A stretch of DNA of 64,000 nt from Euryarchaeota archaeon UBA557 (GTDB lineage: Archaea > Thermoplasmatota > Poseidoniia > Poseidoniales > Thalassarchaeaceae). The stretch spans positions 28,795 through 92,794 of the forward strand of contig DARI01000025.1 in NCBI GenBank assembly GCA_002503285.1. Direction: 5' to 3'. A model generated the notes under the pieces. It did no database searches. It had not been told where the DNA came from and saw only the letters and a program-made list of their open reading frames with translations. Positions within the stretch are counted from its first letter, which is position 1, and each line of letters starts with the position of its first letter. Positions 15,549 through 23,721 of the stretch are shown piece after piece. A program made the position numbers and the translations under genes.

Positions 15549-16442
15549 ATGAACCATCTCGCCACCTTAGAGGCAGAAGCAATTCACATCATGCGCGAAG
15601 TCGTAGCTTCAGCAGAAAATCCAGTTATGCTTTATTCGGTAGGAAAAGACTCATCAGTAATGCTCCATCTAGCAAAAAAAGCATTTTTTCCAGGTAAAAT
15701 TCCATTTCCATTAATGCATATTGATACAATGTGGAAATTTTCCGAAATGATACAATTTAGAGATAAAACAGCCAAGGATCTAGACCTAGATTTGATCGTA
15801 CACATCAACCCTGAAGGAAAGAAACTAGGAATTAATCCTTTTATCCATGGTTCTTCTAAGCATACTAATATTATGAAAACTGAAGGATTAAAGCAAGCTA
15901 TGGATAAATACAAGTTCGACGTAGCATTTGGAGGCGCCCGAAGAGATGAAGAGAAATCTCGTGCAAAAGAAAGAATATTTTCATTTAGGACATCCGAACA
16001 TCGTTGGGATCCTAAAAATCAGAGGCCAGAATTATGGAATATATTTAATTCTAACATAAACAAAGGAGAGTCAATTAGAGTTTTCCCTCTTTCCAATTGG
16101 ACTGAACTCGATATTTGGCAATATATTCATCTAGAAAATATTCCAATAGTTCCATTATATTTTTCCAAAGAAAGACCAATAGTAGATCGAGATGGGACAC
16201 TTATTCTTGTTGATGATGACAGACTCCCTTTGCTAAATGGAGAAATTCCATTATTGAAAAGTGTCAGATTTAGGACTTTAGGGTGTTATCCATTATCAGG
16301 AGCAGTTGAGTCAAAAGCCAATTCATTACCTGAGATTATACAGGAAATGCTTATGACAACAACTTCAGAAAGGCAAGATAGAATTATCGATCATGATGGT
16401 AACGCTTCAATGGAGAAAAAGAAGCAAGAGGGGTATTTCTGA
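15549..16442 (+). CDS. cysD: Sulfate adenylyltransferase subunit 2
   Basis: The small, PP-loop subunit of ATP sulfurylase, which makes APS from sulfate and ATP. The PP-loop YSVGKDSSVMLH lies at residues 29-40, HIDTMWKF near 57, the GGARRDEEKSRAKERIFSFR block near 125 and FPLSNWTELDIWQYI near 180. The 297-residue length is normal. The stop overlaps the cysNC start as TGATG. It works as a heterodimer with the GTPase domain of CysNC. Confidence 0.96.
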   Translation: MNHLATLEAEAIHIMREVVASAENPVMLYSVGKDSSVMLHLAKKAFFPGKIPFPLMHIDTMWKFSEMIQFRDKTAKDLDLDLIVHINPEGKKLGINPFIHGSSKHTNIMKTEGLKQAMDKYKFDVAFGGARRDEEKSRAKERIFSFRTSEHRWDPKNQRPELWNIFNSNINKGESIRVFPLSNWTELDIWQYIHLENIPIVPLYFSKERPIVDRDGTLILVDDDRLPLLNGEIPLLKSVRFRTLGCYPLSGAVESKANSLPEIIQEMLMTTTSERQDRIIDHDGNASMEKKKQEGYF

Positions 16443-18331
16443 TGTCGCACACCAGTGAACTTATATCGACTGATATCGATTTATATCTCAAAACACATCA
16501 AGAAAAAAGCCTTCTAAGATTTATTACATGTGGATCTGTAGATGATGGTAAATCTACACTAATTGGCAGAATGCTATATGAATCACATATGCTTTTAGAT
16601 GACCAACTAAGTTTATTAGAATCAGATTCTAAAAAATTAGGTACACAGGGTTCAGAAATTGATTTTGCTCTATTAGTTGACGGATTAGCGGCAGAAAGAG
16701 AACAAGGTATAACAATTGATGTTGCATATAGATTTTTTTCAACAGATAAAAGAAAATATATTGTTGCAGACACACCCGGGCATGAGGAATATACTCGAAA
16801 TATGGCAACTGGGGCATCAACCGCAGATATAGCCATAATTCTTGTGGACGCTCAGCATGGAATTTTAACTCAAACTCGAAGACATTCTTTTATCACTTCT
16901 ATGGTCGGAGTAAAAAAAGTATTATTGGCCGTTAATAAATTAGATTTGGTCAACTATTCAGAAGAAGTATATGATAAAATTGTTAAAGAGTATAATAAAT
17001 TTGCAAGTAATGCACTAGATATTGAAGAAATAACGCCTATACCGATTTCTGCATTAATGGGTGATAATGTTGTAAATAAAAGTACCAATACACCTTGGTA
17101 TAAAGGGCAAACCATCATGCAATACCTCGAAAATGTTGAAATCTCGAATAAAAATCTAGATAAACCATTTAGAATACCTGTCCAATGGGTAAATCGACCT
17201 TCATCCGATTTCCGAGGCTTTTCAGGATTAATTGCTAGCGGAAGCATAAGGGTAGGAGATAAAGTAAAAATCATCCCTGGAGGTCAGTCTTCGACTATTG
17301 AAACAATTATTACAGGCGATCGCGAAGTCATTAAAGCGTCGGCTGGTGAATCAATAACAATAACTTTGGATGATCAAATTGATGTATCCAGAGGAGATAT
17401 ATTGGTTGATAAAAAAAATCCCTGTAGTGAAGCCGATCAATTCCAAACTCGAATATTATGGATGCATGACGATCCAATGATGCCTGGCCGACAGTATCTT
17501 TTTAAATCAAATACTCAATCAGCATTGCTGACATTAGGTAAATTAAAGCATAGAATTGATGTCAATACCCTTGATAACCTACCTGCAAAAATACTAGAAA
17601 TGAATGAAATTGGGATTTGCAATATTTCACTAGATAGACAAATTGCATTTGACTCATATGACAACAACCAGACTATGGGCGGGTTTATTTTAATCGATAA
17701 ATTTTCAAACAATACAATTGGAATGGGGCTAATAGATTTTGCACTTCGTCGATCTGACAATATTCATTGGCAAAAAATGGATATATCCAAAGAATCCAGA
17801 GCACAACAAAAATTACAAATCCCAAAACTAATATGGTTCACAGGACTTTCAGGCTCGGGAAAATCATCGATTGCAAACATATTAGAAAAGAAATTGCATT
17901 CATTAGGTAAACACACTATTACACTAGATGGTGATAATATACGCCATGGCATAAATCGAGATTTAGGATTTAATGAGGCAGACCGGGTTGAAAATATTAG
18001 AAGAGTAGGTGAAATTGCAAAATTAATGCTAGAAGGAGGATTAATCTGTATTGCTTCATTTATATCACCATTTGAATCTGAACGTCACATGGCAAGAACT
18101 CTCGTATCAGAAAACGAATTTATAGAAGTTTTTGTGGACACGCCACTTCATGTATGTGAAAAGCGAGACGTCAAGGGATTGTATGCAAAAGCAAGATCGG
18201 GAGAAATACCAAACTTTACGGGAATATCCAGCCCATTTGAAGAACCATTGAATCCGGAGATTAGGATAGATACCACCGTTACATCTGCAGAAGATGCGGC
18301 AAATCAGATAATTGAATATTTTTCTAAGTAA
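16442..18331 (+). CDS. cysNC: Sulfate adenylyltransferase GTPase / APS kinase fusion
   Basis: A 629-residue bifunctional protein that completes PAPS synthesis. The N-terminal EF-Tu-like GTPase (G1 GSVDDGKST at 31-39; DTPGHEEY; NKLD) drives sulfate adenylation with CysD. Beta-barrel domains span about 225-440. The C-terminal APS kinase begins near residue 460, with Walker A GLSGSGKS at about 468-475, DGDNIRHGIN and FISPFESER. It is translationally coupled to cysD. No PAPS reductase or sulfite reductase gene is in the window, so PAPS use for sulfate transfer is at least as likely as assimilation. Confidence 0.96.
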   Translation: MSHTSELISTDIDLYLKTHQEKSLLRFITCGSVDDGKSTLIGRMLYESHMLLDDQLSLLESDSKKLGTQGSEIDFALLVDGLAAEREQGITIDVAYRFFSTDKRKYIVADTPGHEEYTRNMATGASTADIAIILVDAQHGILTQTRRHSFITSMVGVKKVLLAVNKLDLVNYSEEVYDKIVKEYNKFASNALDIEEITPIPISALMGDNVVNKSTNTPWYKGQTIMQYLENVEISNKNLDKPFRIPVQWVNRPSSDFRGFSGLIASGSIRVGDKVKIIPGGQSSTIETIITGDREVIKASAGESITITLDDQIDVSRGDILVDKKNPCSEADQFQTRILWMHDDPMMPGRQYLFKSNTQSALLTLGKLKHRIDVNTLDNLPAKILEMNEIGICNISLDRQIAFDSYDNNQTMGGFILIDKFSNNTIGMGLIDFALRRSDNIHWQKMDISKESRAQQKLQIPKLIWFTGLSGSGKSSIANILEKKLHSLGKHTITLDGDNIRHGINRDLGFNEADRVENIRRVGEIAKLMLEGGLICIASFISPFESERHMARTLVSENEFIEVFVDTPLHVCEKRDVKGLYAKARSGEIPNFTGISSPFEEPLNPEIRIDTTVTSAEDAANQIIEYFSK

Positions 18332-18372
18332 TGGTTGCGACGCATTCTTGACATACGACAAACGCGCAACAT

Positions 18373-18903
18373 ATGATGAATGCCATAGACCAAGCGGAAT
18401 TACAGAAAATTGCGCAACAGGTTGAGATAAGTAGAGAGAGACTTCAATCAATGGAACAACAAATCCAACGCTTAGATGAAGTTAGATTAGAACAAATAAG
18501 GACGATAAATACTTTAAAATCAATACCCAAACATGGTTCTGAAGGAATCATGATTCCACTGGGATCTGGAGTACAAATATTAGCAAATATTTCTGAAAAC
18601 GCAGGTGTAGTAATAGATATTGGATCCAGAGTTCAAGCAGAAAAAACTCGTGAAGAAGCGATTATAATTCTGACAAATAGAAATGATGAATTGAACAATA
18701 TTTTACAAAAATTAAAATCCGAATACGAAGTTTTAGAGCAGTATATAGTTTCATTAGCCCATCAATTTACATCGGGTGTTGAGCAAATTCAAGAAAACAA
18801 ATTAGAAACACCAATAAGTAATGAGATTTTAGCAGAAACTAAACAAATACCTACTAAAAATAAAAGAAGAAAAAGAGGTAGAGAACTTACTTTAGACGAT
18901 TAG
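18373..18903 (+). CDS. pfdA: Prefoldin subunit alpha
   Basis: A jellyfish-like chaperone subunit that captures unfolded proteins for the thermosome. At 176 residues, coiled-coil helices at the N-terminus (about 5-55) and C-terminus (about 95-145) flank the central hairpin region (EGIMIPLGSGVQILANI...AGVVIDIGS). The last 30 residues form a basic tail (KNKRRKRGR) beyond the normal archaeal length of about 140-150. ATGs at 18373 and 18376 are both possible. It is followed after 10 bases by ftsY, the standard archaeal order. Confidence 0.88.
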   Translation: MMNAIDQAELQKIAQQVEISRERLQSMEQQIQRLDEVRLEQIRTINTLKSIPKHGSEGIMIPLGSGVQILANISENAGVVIDIGSRVQAEKTREEAIIILTNRNDELNNILQKLKSEYEVLEQYIVSLAHQFTSGVEQIQENKLETPISNEILAETKQIPTKNKRRKRGRELTLDD

Positions 18904-18913
18904 GAGGGTTTTT

Positions 18914-20182
18914 GTGGGATTATTTGACAAATTTAAAAGAAGAATAAAAGATTCTAAAATAGAATCCAACATCACTGCAGAAGAAGATACTGAAGAAGCT
19001 AAAAATGCAATTTTAGAACGTAAAGAAAAATTAAATAATATCCAAAGGCAAAAAAAAGATGAGCCATTAGAACAAAATTCGAATAAAGTTACAGAGGAAG
19101 AATGGGATGCCATTCCAGATAAATCAACCTCCAATCCAGTTTACGACAAACAGAACTCAAAAGAAAGAAAAATTGCAAAAAGAGCAAAGTCTATTGAGAA
19201 TAAGGCAAAGAAGGCACAATTAACAAAGATAATAGATAATATGCATACAACCACAGGAAAAAAACTAATTCCAAAGACCAATGTAAAATTTCATTTTGAC
19301 TTTACCAATGAAGAAGTAAAAAGAGGTGGTCGAATTATTAAAGGAGGTCCTGTATTTGATGAAATACTTGAAGAATTAGAGATAGATCTACTATCTGCTG
19401 ACATAGGTCATACTTCAGTTTCCGAAATAATAAATTTATTACGAATGCATTTAATAGGGGCACGCATCAATAAGAAAATAAACTTAGAATTAGTAATAGA
19501 AAAAGCAGTTAAGAATTCCCTACTATCGTTATTAAATGCAGGATATTGGGACTTTGATAAAACCATAAAGTCATTTGTTTCTGATAATACTCCAGTTACA
19601 ATTATGATGGTTGGCGTTAATGGAACTGGTAAAACTACTACTGCGGCAAAATTAACTCATAGACTTACAAATAATGGGTATTCAGTTGTACTAGCAGCAG
19701 CTGATACATTTAGGGCAGGAGCAATTGATCAATTAGCATTACATGCTGAAAAATTAGGTGTTCGGTGTATTAAGAGTCAACGTGGAGGAGATGCAGCGGC
19801 AATCTCGAGAGATGCAATAGAAAGTGCAAAAGCCAAAGGTGACGATGTCGTTATCATAGATACAGCAGGAAGAATGCAAAATAAAACTAATCTTATGAAT
19901 GAATTACAAAAAGTACACAGAGTTACAAAACCACATCTTGTTCTTTTTGTTGCAGATGCACTAGCAGGTAATGACGCCGTTCTACAGGCCAAGGAATTTC
20001 AAAAAATCTTGGAATTTGATGGCGCAGTTTTATCTAAACTAGACACAGATGCTAGGGGCGGTGCTGCACTTTCTATTTCTCATGCAACTGGCAAACCAAT
20101 TGTGTTAGCTGGCATCGGTCAAGAGTATGAAGATCTAAAATTGTTTGATCCAAATTGGCTTTTAGAATCAATATTAAATTAA
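18914..20182 (+). CDS. ftsY: Signal recognition particle receptor FtsY
   Basis: The SRP receptor GTPase for co-translational membrane targeting. A charged, lysine- and glutamate-rich N-terminal region of about 110 residues precedes the four-helix N domain. The G domain has its P-loop GVNGTGKT at about 234-241, ADTFRAGAIDQL, IIDTAGRMQNK, KLDTDARGG and the closing GIGQEYEDL. The GTG start at 18914 follows GGAGGG. It forms an operon with pfdA. Confidence 0.96.
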   Translation: MGLFDKFKRRIKDSKIESNITAEEDTEEAKNAILERKEKLNNIQRQKKDEPLEQNSNKVTEEEWDAIPDKSTSNPVYDKQNSKERKIAKRAKSIENKAKKAQLTKIIDNMHTTTGKKLIPKTNVKFHFDFTNEEVKRGGRIIKGGPVFDEILEELEIDLLSADIGHTSVSEIINLLRMHLIGARINKKINLELVIEKAVKNSLLSLLNAGYWDFDKTIKSFVSDNTPVTIMMVGVNGTGKTTTAAKLTHRLTNNGYSVVLAAADTFRAGAIDQLALHAEKLGVRCIKSQRGGDAAAISRDAIESAKAKGDDVVIIDTAGRMQNKTNLMNELQKVHRVTKPHLVLFVADALAGNDAVLQAKEFQKILEFDGAVLSKLDTDARGGAALSISHATGKPIVLAGIGQEYEDLKLFDPNWLLESILN

Positions 20183-20231
20183 CATCTACACCGTATCGTT
20201 CTTGAATAGTGCCTTAGTGTGACATATAGCG

Positions 20232-20843
20232 ATGCCCTCCGATACTGAGAAGATAGCTTTGATTGCAATAAGTAATCCTATAACTTCTGGAAGAATTAAT
20301 ACAATTATGAAACAAAAAGGCTGGAGTTCTAAAATTCATTCAGATGGAGATGAAGCTGTAGATAGTTTTGTCCAATTGAAACCTAGTATTGTTTTTATAA
20401 GTCTAAACCTATCTACAATTAATGGACACATAGCCGCATTAGAAATGAGGGAAATAAATCACGAAGCAAGAATAGTATTTGTTAGTAGTAAAACTAGAAT
20501 TAAAAAAGTACAAGATGCAGCGTTTTCTTCAGGTGCCGTCGGAATTATCACTACTCCATTAACGCTCTCAAAAGTTGATAACATATGGCATGATATTTTC
20601 TCTGAAATACCCGACGCTCCAGGATTGGCAGATCTCGATGAATTATATCCAGTAATTCCTATACAACAACCTCCGCTCCTTCCCATGGCGCCCCCCTTAC
20701 CCATATCCAGTATTGAAAGTATGAATGTTGAACCTAAAAAAAAGGAGAAAAATATTTTGCGAAATTTAAAAATTAGTATTTTAATTATTTCAGGCACAAT
20801 CATTATCATTTCAAGTTTGATATTTTTTGATTTTCCAAATTAA
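20232..20843 (+). CDS. Tail-anchored pseudo-receiver protein
   Basis: 203 residues. Residues 8-130 follow the response-regulator receiver pattern, but the phosphorylation chemistry is gone. The acidic pair after the first strand is replaced (IALIAISNP), the acceptor position after strand 3 reads FISLNL with Ser instead of Asp, and the conserved Lys before the last proline is Thr (ITTPLT). A proline-rich linker (QQPPLLPMAPPLP) leads to a basic patch and one C-terminal TM helix (about 178-200) ending a few residues before the stop, a tail anchor. It is downstream of ftsY on the same strand. The fold call is moderately sure; the function is unknown. Confidence 0.6.
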   Translation: MPSDTEKIALIAISNPITSGRINTIMKQKGWSSKIHSDGDEAVDSFVQLKPSIVFISLNLSTINGHIAALEMREINHEARIVFVSSKTRIKKVQDAAFSSGAVGIITTPLTLSKVDNIWHDIFSEIPDAPGLADLDELYPVIPIQQPPLLPMAPPLPISSIESMNVEPKKKEKNILRNLKISILIISGTIIIISSLIFFDFPN

Positions 20844-20851
20844 ACGACTTT

Positions 20852-21655
20852 TTATTCTAACCACTTTGTTAATAAAGATAGAATTTCTTGATTGTTTGTT
20901 AATATTCCCATATGGCCACCTACAACCTCTTTTAACTTTATATTTGGGATAGAAGAGTTAATGATCTGACATACCTCAAATTGATGAGGAGGAGTATCAG
21001 ATCCAACTGTCATGAAGACGGGATGTTCTACTTTATTCCAATATGATGATGGAGTTTTATCATAGCATAAAAACCGAGCTTCTGCAAGTATTTTTGGTTG
21101 TAATTTTCTCCAATTTATTTTCCTTTCTTCTGACATTTTAAGCCATGTACCTGATTCATTCCAATAATCAATAAAATCTTCAAGGAACGCTTCGGGAGAC
21201 AATCCTTCTTTGAAAAATGTTTCAACTACCTCGCCAAAATCATTTCTTAATTCACTTAATTCTGTATTATCTAAACAACCCCATAATATTGGTTCATGTA
21301 TGGAAATCTTACGGATTCTTCTCGGATGTTTTATTGCTAATTTAAGGGCCAAAAATCCTCCATATGAATGACCTAGAAGATCTATTGGAGACTCTTCCTG
21401 AAGAAGTAAATATTCTGCAGCTTTAAAATCAATTAATATGTCTGGAGGATTTTTAATATCCCAACTATCAGAAGGAAAATATCCAAGATAATGTAAGCAA
21501 ATTAACCGTCTATCAGGTAATAATTTTGAGATATTTTTCCACTGTCTTGAGTCCAATCCGGTACTACATAACATCATTATTGACGGTTTTATTCCATCTT
21601 TTATTGAATAATAGAACTCATGACCTTCTATATTTATCCTCGGCATACAACCCAT
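20852..21655 (-). CDS. Alpha/beta hydrolase
   Basis: A 267-residue hydrolase of the alpha/beta fold. The nucleophile elbow is GHSYGG (Ser97), a probable acid lies in TVGSDTPPH near 217, and the catalytic His is in VGGHMG near 247. The usual HG oxyanion motif is replaced by LCSTGLDSRQW. A start at the ATG at 21646 is also possible. The substrate is unknown. It is downstream of the TauE/SafE gene on the same strand, 26 bases apart. Confidence 0.82.
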   Translation of the reverse strand: MGCMPRINIEGHEFYYSIKDGIKPSIMMLCSTGLDSRQWKNISKLLPDRRLICLHYLGYFPSDSWDIKNPPDILIDFKAAEYLLLQEESPIDLLGHSYGGFLALKLAIKHPRRIRKISIHEPILWGCLDNTELSELRNDFGEVVETFFKEGLSPEAFLEDFIDYWNESGTWLKMSEERKINWRKLQPKILAEARFLCYDKTPSSYWNKVEHPVFMTVGSDTPPHQFEVCQIINSSIPNIKLKEVVGGHMGILTNNQEILSLLTKWLE

Positions 21656-21681
21656 GACATGTTTATAATTTTTAATAATAA

Positions 21682-22437
21682 CTAAAAGTTACTAATTATT
21701 AGCTTTGAGGCCGCTATTATTAGGACAAGGGATAAAATACTTTTCAAAGATTCTTCTTTAGCCATTTCCGAACCATATCTAGATCCTATCAACCCCCCTA
21801 TCAGGACGGCAATAGCAAAAGGAATGATATTATCAAATTCAACCAATTGGCCAGATAATCCTGCCCCTATTAATCCTGATAATGAATTGAACCATATAAA
21901 AATAGCAGAAGTAGCAGCAGCTGTTTTGGCATCAGCCCATTTTTTAATAACCATAATTGGAGTTAATATTACGCCACCACCAATTCCTAGAATACCACAC
22001 ATATATCCTATTAATCCGCCAATGATGAAAAAATCTTGTATTTTGGGGGACTCAATTTCAATTATGCCAACCTCTTTTTTAATAATTACTAATTTTATAG
22101 CCGCTAGTATCAAAAATGTAGTTAATAAAATATCATAAATATTTCCCTCAACCTGCACATAACTTCCTAAAATAACAAATGGGATACTTGCAAGAATAAA
22201 TGGTAACGTTAGTTTAATATCATGATAACCTTCTTTACGATAATATAAAAATGCTAAACCAGCTACTATTAAATTTAATGACCATGCATGTTGTTTTAAC
22301 CAAATATGGCCTTCTGATGAAAAAGATGTTAATGATAATAATGCCAAATAACCCGAAGCTCCACCATGACCTACTGATGAGTATATTATGGCCATAAAAA
22401 ATAACCCAATTATCAGAATCACCAATTCTGCATCCAT
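21682..22437 (-). CDS. TauE/SafE-family anion permease
   Basis: A membrane protein of about 251 residues with seven to eight hydrophobic helices. The two repeat signatures of this family are visible: IYSSVGHGGASGYLALL near residue 20 and YMCGILGIGGGVILTPIM near 145. Members move sulfite, sulfoacetate, sulfate or other sulfur anions and organic acids. The ATG at 22437 is preferred over an in-frame TTG at 22449. It is divergent from moeA across 50 bases. A link to the sulfate activation genes 4 kb away is suggestive only. Confidence 0.87.
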   Translation of the reverse strand: MDAELVILIIGLFFMAIIYSSVGHGGASGYLALLSLTSFSSEGHIWLKQHAWSLNLIVAGLAFLYYRKEGYHDIKLTLPFILASIPFVILGSYVQVEGNIYDILLTTFLILAAIKLVIIKKEVGIIEIESPKIQDFFIIGGLIGYMCGILGIGGGVILTPIMVIKKWADAKTAAATSAIFIWFNSLSGLIGAGLSGQLVEFDNIIPFAIAVLIGGLIGSRYGSEMAKEESLKSILSLVLIIAASKLIISNF

Positions 22438-22487
22438 GACATTTCCCAAAGGAAGAGAACTTTAACAACTTCCTCTTCTCAATAAAC

Positions 22488-23693
22488 ATGGAAATAGGAG
22501 TCTCAGTAGAAACAGCAATTAAAATAGCCTGTAAAAACCCTATTAAAAAAACAACAGAATCGGTCCACCTAGAAGATGCAGCAAATAGAATTTTAGCTAT
22601 TGATTTAATATCAAAAGTTGATAATCCACGATTTGATAATTCATCTATGGATGGATGGGCAGTAAAGTTTGATGATTGTAAACATGGTTCAAAGTTAAGA
22701 ATAATAGGTACAAACCAAGCAGGAAAAACAGATAATAAATTATTAAAAAAGGGAGAGGCATGTAAAATAATGACCGGCGCATCTATGCCAGATGGAGCCG
22801 ACTCAATAGTAATCATAGAAGATTCAATTGAAGGTGATCAATTTGTTACAATAAAAGGTCCTGCTAGAAGAGAATATATAAGAAAAAAAGGTGAAGATAT
22901 TAAAAAAGGAGAAACTATAATATTTGCAGGAACAATGATGACGCCACCCGCTATATCCTTATCCGCAACAATGGGATATAGCAAATTAAAAGTTGTATCT
23001 ATGCCTAAAATAGCCATTATAAGTAATGGAGATGAATTAATACAACCAGGATTACAATTATTAGAAGGCCAAATATATGAATCAAATTCCTTTGGGATAG
23101 CGTCACTAATTCAAAAAATCGGAGGTGAACCAGTTAGATTTGATGTAGTTCAGGATTCAATTGAAGGGTTAAGAGATGCACTAAATTTAGCCGCTAGTAG
23201 TTGTGATGCTATCATAACCAGCGGCGGAGTTAGTATGGGAGATTATGATTTAGTAAGAAAAATAATGGAAAGTGAAGGAGAAATAAAGTTTTGGAAAGTT
23301 TTGATGAGGCCGGGCGGGCCACCATTATTTGGGAAATGGAAAAACACACCTATTTTTGGTTTGCCAGGAAATCCAGTCAGCAGTCATGTAGTTTTTACTA
23401 TGTTGGTTGAACCTTGGATTGCATATTCATTACAAACACATGCCGATTACGGGCCGAAGCTCGTAGATAAAGTAAGTGTAATACTTCAAAATCCTTTAAG
23501 AGGCGCCCCTGGTAAGATTTGCCTCAGAAGAATTAGAATATCAAACCAAGATGGAAAATTAATTGCTAACGTAATAACTCATCAAGGTAGCGGTAATATT
23601 CATAGCATGGTGGCTAATAATGCACTTACTCTATTGCCACCTGATACAAATGCGAAAGAAGGCGATCAAATTGAAGCATTATGGTTTCGATAA
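22488..23693 (+). CDS. moeA: Molybdopterin molybdenumtransferase
   Basis: Inserts molybdate into adenylated molybdopterin, the last step of molybdenum cofactor synthesis. At 401 residues it has the MoeA/gephyrin E-domain pattern: NPRFDNSSMDGWAV near residue 45, IMTGASMPDGADS near 92, ITSGGVSMGDYDLV near 244 and FGLPGNPVSS near 290. No molybdoenzyme or other cofactor gene is in the window. A tungsten-specific role cannot be excluded. Confidence 0.94.
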   Translation: MEIGVSVETAIKIACKNPIKKTTESVHLEDAANRILAIDLISKVDNPRFDNSSMDGWAVKFDDCKHGSKLRIIGTNQAGKTDNKLLKKGEACKIMTGASMPDGADSIVIIEDSIEGDQFVTIKGPARREYIRKKGEDIKKGETIIFAGTMMTPPAISLSATMGYSKLKVVSMPKIAIISNGDELIQPGLQLLEGQIYESNSFGIASLIQKIGGEPVRFDVVQDSIEGLRDALNLAASSCDAIITSGGVSMGDYDLVRKIMESEGEIKFWKVLMRPGGPPLFGKWKNTPIFGLPGNPVSSHVVFTMLVEPWIAYSLQTHADYGPKLVDKVSVILQNPLRGAPGKICLRRIRISNQDGKLIANVITHQGSGNIHSMVANNALTLLPPDTNAKEGDQIEALWFR

Positions 23694-23721
23694 ATCTTAA
23701 CTTTGTCTCAAATCGTGAACC

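Noticed and set aside
18334..18370. GTTGCG...CGCAAC inverted repeat between cysNC and pfdA
   Set aside because: Only six paired bases with a 25-base loop; too weak to call a regulatory hairpin.
22235..22816. 193-codon open frame on the minus strand across tauE and moeA starts
   Set aside because: It is antisense to the moeA N-terminus and overlaps the TauE/SafE gene; the translation has no family features, while both sense genes are clear.
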